A DNA stretch of 48,890 nt. Source: Chitinophagaceae bacterium (lineage in GTDB: Bacteria > Bacteroidota > Bacteroidia > Chitinophagales > Chitinophagaceae). Below are positions 45,743 to 48,890 of this stretch, piece by piece. Under the pieces are notes generated by a model. The model did no database searches, was not told where the DNA came from, and saw only the letters and a list, made by a program, of their open reading frames with translations. The stretch is from NCBI GenBank assembly GCA_020847395.1, contig JADLCD010000059.1:1-48890 (forward strand). The letters run 5' to 3'. The position numbers and the translations under genes were made by a program. The first letter of the stretch is position 1. Each line of letters begins with the position of its first letter.

Positions 45743-48700
45743 TTATTGAACTGAATAAGATTTTAGCCTGAACAATTGTGGATATTCATTATTTTGAAGA
45801 AACAGCAAATAAACTCCTTTACTGTTTACTATTTTAACAATATCCCTCATTTCACCACGTATATTGAAACCGGTTTTCGCTGAAGGTTCCCAGCCAAAGT
45901 TTCCGTTTCCATCATTAATAAGTATATCTCCAAAACTTGCATCAAGTTTTTCAAATTGAGGTAATAGTCCAAATTGATTTCCGCCTGAAACAAGATCAAT
46001 CCTGCCATCATTATTGACATCTATTGGCATTATTGCATTTATGCATGATAATTGCATCATTGTTGGCAGCGGTTTCAGGGTAAACATGCCATTTCCGTTA
46101 TTAATAGCGATGCACGACAGTGAATAAGTAAATTTTTTAACTTCAGCTCCTTTTATTATTTCAGGCGCAAAAAGCTGCTGGATAGATTTGGTAGCATATT
46201 GCTCATGCTTAAGGTTGCTTTTTTTAATTAAAGGTAGCTGTTCCTGCATATCGTGTTTCAGAAAAACCGGCATATCCTTGTCATCTATTGTATAGGTTAT
46301 TATTTTATCGAGGTAACCATTTTTATCGAAATCATTTAACCAAAGTTTTACCGGATGAATTGAATCAGGGCGCAGATAAAAATTTTCTCCCATATTGCCC
46401 AAAATCAAATCCGTTTTGCCATCACCGTTTACATCAGCAGCAGCAATTGTTTGCCACCATCCAAAATAATTATTGATGTTCGTTTTTACTTCGTCAAAAT
46501 GATCTTTGTTAAAGGAAAATATTCTTGGCGCCAGCCACTCTCCCACTATAATCAACTCCTTTTGCTTGTCGCCTGTTACGTCTTCCCATAATGCGCCTGT
46601 AACCATCCCTATTTTTGAAATGTCCTTGTTTTTTTGTTCGGCAATATCCGTGAAATGGCCCTGACCATCATTTACAAATAAATAACTCTGTGGATCTTTG
46701 CCATATTCGCCCGGACAGCTTCTTGCGCCTATAAAAAGGTCGGAGAAACCATCGTTATTAAAATCATTGGCAACCGCTACGGCTATATTCATACTCATAT
46801 TGGGAAAAGCCGAAGACGCTAAACTGAAATTTCCCTTGCCATCATTTTTAAATAGCCTTAATTGCAATTCGCGGCTCAATAGCCCACCGGTGTTTCCGCC
46901 CGGGCATATCAGCAAATCCATATCTCCGTCATTATCATAATCAAAAAATAACACTGCCGTATCTTCAAAGTCCAAGAAGCCTTCAAAAGCCTTCTCTTGC
47001 TTTTTCGTAAATTTTCCGTCGGCCTCCTGTATGTACAATTGCCCCAGAGTACCTGAAGCACCTCCTATGTAAATATCTGAAAGCCCATCACCATTTATAT
47101 CAGCCACAGCAGCTTTAGGGCCTTCCCTAGATAATGCCCTTGGGATAGCCCGTTCAGCATTAAAATCTACATATTCGTTCTCTGTATGCCTATCAAAATA
47201 GGTTGGTTCTTTTACAAAGATTGTCTGTAAAGGTGCTGCAGTATTTGAATATTGAGGCCGCGTTTGGCTTTTGGTTTGCTCAATAATGTGTATCTGGTTT
47301 ATAGATGGGTTATTAATTATTGTTGTAGTATTATCCGGCCAGGTAATTACCATCGAATCAATCTTTGCCTGGTTACCTAAACCAAATATCAGTTTATAGT
47401 CAACTGAAGACTGAAATCCGCGACTCGGGACGAGTTCCCGGGTATATAGCTCCTTACCGGCGAACACCTTTATCTTGCTGCCAATAGCAAAAGTATTTTT
47501 ATCCTTTCCTTTCAGTACAATACCTGTATAATTATTTTTATTTAGTTCCCTGGAATTATTCCGGTAAATACTGGCTAACTGGTTCTCATTATTAATAATA
47601 AGGTCAAGATCTCCATCATTGTCAAGATCTCCGTAAGCAGCGCCATTAGCAAAAGTAGATTGATCCATTCCCCATTGCTTACCTATATCAGTAAACCTGA
47701 GATCATGATCATTTCTATACACTTTATTGGGTATTGAAATCCTTGGGATTTGACGAAGCACTTTATCAATATCATCTTTTTTACCGCTCAAGGCCATTTT
47801 TTGCATTACCTCGTTTGCAAAAAAATCCATAAAGTCAAGATTGGTTACATCCCTGTTTACACCATTACATACTAAAAGATCATTCCACCCGTCATTATCC
47901 ATATCAAACATTAAGGCACCCCAGCTCCAGTCAGTAGCAGCAACGCCGCTGTATCGTGCTATATCAATGAATTTTCCATTTTGATTATTTAATTGCAAAC
48001 AATTTTTTGTATACTGATAATAAAATCCTGATTCCAATTTGCTGTTGAAGAGACTGATATTGTCGAAAGACCCCATTGTTTTAAGTCGATAGTCAGTTTC
48101 AGCCAGCATATCAGTTGAAAATAAATCAGGATACCCGTCATTGTTTATGTCTGCAATATCAGCACCCATAGAAGAAAAGCTGGTATGCTGAAACCATTCC
48201 TCCAGCTCATCTTTAAAAGTTCCATTTTTTTGATTAATGTAGAGATAATCTTTTTCATAAGAGTCATTGGAAACAAACACATCCGGCCAACCGTCATTAT
48301 TTATATCTCCCACAGAAACGCCTAACCCAAAACTGATAAGCCCTCCATGAATACCTGCTTCTTTTGTTACTTCTTTAAATATGCCATTGTCATTTTTGTA
48401 TAAATGATCACCTCCGCCTTTCAAAAAATTTGCAATATTCCATGCGCTGTCAGGCAGATCTCTTTTATTGGCAAAGTTTAATTGATTAATAGGGATAGGG
48501 CTGTTATCGATCATAAAACAGTCGAGGTCTCCATCTTTATCATAATCAAAGAAAGACACCTGGGTTGTATATGCAGATATATCCAATTTATACTTGGAAG
48601 CAGACTCTGTAAAAGTCAGATCATGATTATTTATGTATAGTTTATTTCTTCTGTTGCCATCACGCATGTGCCCGGAGTTACAAACATAAATATCTAACCA

Positions 48701-48890
48701 GCCATCAGCATTAATATCCACCATCGTCACACCTGTGCTCCACATGCTGTCCTGCCGGAAACCGGATTGGGCAGTAATATCTTCAAACTTAAAATTGCCT
48801 TTATTTAAATACAGTTTATTATCATTCATATTGGAGGTGAGTACCACATCACATAAGCCATCATTATTAATGTCTCCGATGGCTACGCCC
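45743..48890 (-). CDS. FG-GAP/VCBS protein with ASPIC/UnbV domain, cut by window end
   Basis: Paralogue of the protein at 41261. The frame stays open to the last base of the window (it reads GVAIGDINNDG at 48889), so the N-terminus and any signal peptide lie outside; GTG at 48847 is internal. More than 1040 residues are visible. The DxDxDG loops (DINADGWLDI, DYDKDGDLDC, DINNDGYPDL) and an ASPIC/UnbV segment (FAIGSKIKVFAG, SRGFQSSVDY, WPDNTTT) occur in the same order as in the neighbour. Probably a surface protein. The two genes look like an old tandem duplication. Confidence 0.9.
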   Translation of the reverse strand, partial: GVAIGDINNDGLCDVVLTSNMNDNKLYLNKGNFKFEDITAQSGFRQDSMWSTGVTMVDINADGWLDIYVCNSGHMRDGNRRNKLYINNHDLTFTESASKYKLDISAYTTQVSFFDYDKDGDLDCFMIDNSPIPINQLNFANKRDLPDSAWNIANFLKGGGDHLYKNDNGIFKEVTKEAGIHGGLISFGLGVSVGDINNDGWPDVFVSNDSYEKDYLYINQKNGTFKDELEEWFQHTSFSSMGADIADINNDGYPDLFSTDMLAETDYRLKTMGSFDNISLFNSKLESGFYYQYTKNCLQLNNQNGKFIDIARYSGVAATDWSWGALMFDMDNDGWNDLLVCNGVNRDVTNLDFMDFFANEVMQKMALSGKKDDIDKVLRQIPRISIPNKVYRNDHDLRFTDIGKQWGMDQSTFANGAAYGDLDNDGDLDLIINNENQLASIYRNNSRELNKNNYTGIVLKGKDKNTFAIGSKIKVFAGKELYTRELVPSRGFQSSVDYKLIFGLGNQAKIDSMVITWPDNTTTIINNPSINQIHIIEQTKSQTRPQYSNTAAPLQTIFVKEPTYFDRHTENEYVDFNAERAIPRALSREGPKAAVADINGDGLSDIYIGGASGTLGQLYIQEADGKFTKKQEKAFEGFLDFEDTAVLFFDYDNDGDMDLLICPGGNTGGLLSRELQLRLFKNDGKGNFSLASSAFPNMSMNIAVAVANDFNNDGFSDLFIGARSCPGEYGKDPQSYLFVNDGQGHFTDIAEQKNKDISKIGMVTGALWEDVTGDKQKELIIVGEWLAPRIFSFNKDHFDEVKTNINNYFGWWQTIAAADVNGDGKTDLILGNMGENFYLRPDSIHPVKLWLNDFDKNGYLDKIITYTIDDKDMPVFLKHDMQEQLPLIKKSNLKHEQYATKSIQQLFAPEIIKGAEVKKFTYSLSCIAINNGNGMFTLKPLPTMMQLSCINAIMPIDVNNDGRIDLVSGGNQFGLLPQFEKLDASFGDILINDGNGNFGWEPSAKTGFNIRGEMRDIVKIVNSKGVYLLFLQNNEYPQLFRLKSYSVQ

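Overview
The window looks like chromosomal DNA of a Bacteroidota species, most likely family Chitinophagaceae. Indicators are the low-GC, A/T-rich coding style, a short primary sigma factor of about 285 residues, TAnnTTTG-type -7 promoter boxes, weak ribosome-binding sites, and many families typical of this group (DUF5777 barrels, FG-GAP/ASPIC lipoproteins, DUF1080, DUF2279, OB-fold tRNA_anti-like proteins). No tRNA, rRNA, CRISPR array, prophage or insertion sequence was recognised. The taxonomic call rests on family recognition only.

Layout. 1-376: a composite of GC-rich hairpin modules, related to a complete palindromic element at 29589-29705. 763-5987: katG, a glutaryl-CoA-dehydrogenase-like acyl-CoA dehydrogenase and a secreted esterase. 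6152-11093: an apparent operon with an ECF sigma factor, a membrane protein with an outer-membrane-barrel C-terminus (probable dual-membrane-spanning anti-sigma factor), an OB-fold protein, a cytochrome c lipoprotein, a YceI protein, a DUF5777 barrel and a Rieske lipoprotein. 11223-13509: proB and a proA interrupted by one in-frame TGA. 13525-13594: a heptamer tandem repeat. 13654-21695: tagaturonate reductase, DUF1080, DoxX, TPR, GNAT, SDR-like, PhnA-like, an unrecognised secreted protein and a lipoprotein with LEA-like 11-mer repeats. 21910-25073: an NAD-salvage locus (nadV, divergent prs, NrtR-type Nudix regulator) with a clear candidate operator and promoter. 25227-29541: Gfo/Idh/MocA oxidoreductase, VOC protein, dienelactone hydrolase with a decayed paralogue remnant beside it, patatin and a DnaJ-domain protein. 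29780-41239: PbfA-like PLP enzyme, DUF2279, coiled-coil protein, exonuclease, sugar isomerase, holA, trxB, rpoD, threonine aldolase and pgi. 41261-48890: two large FG-GAP/UnbV proteins flanking an opposed SRPBCC/GyrI-like protein; the second is cut by the window end.

Most of the window is housekeeping and secondary metabolism. The best candidate for an under-described system is 6152-11093: a sigma factor controlled by a protein predicted to reach from cytoplasm to outer membrane, followed by five envelope proteins, two with redox centres (haem c, Rieske 2Fe-2S), one possibly binding an isoprenoid or quinone (YceI), and one predicted outer-membrane barrel. I infer an envelope redox or stress module. 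The second point of interest is the hairpin family at 1-376 and 29589-29705, in which an inner GGTG/CACC stem is constant while the outer stems differ but still pair.
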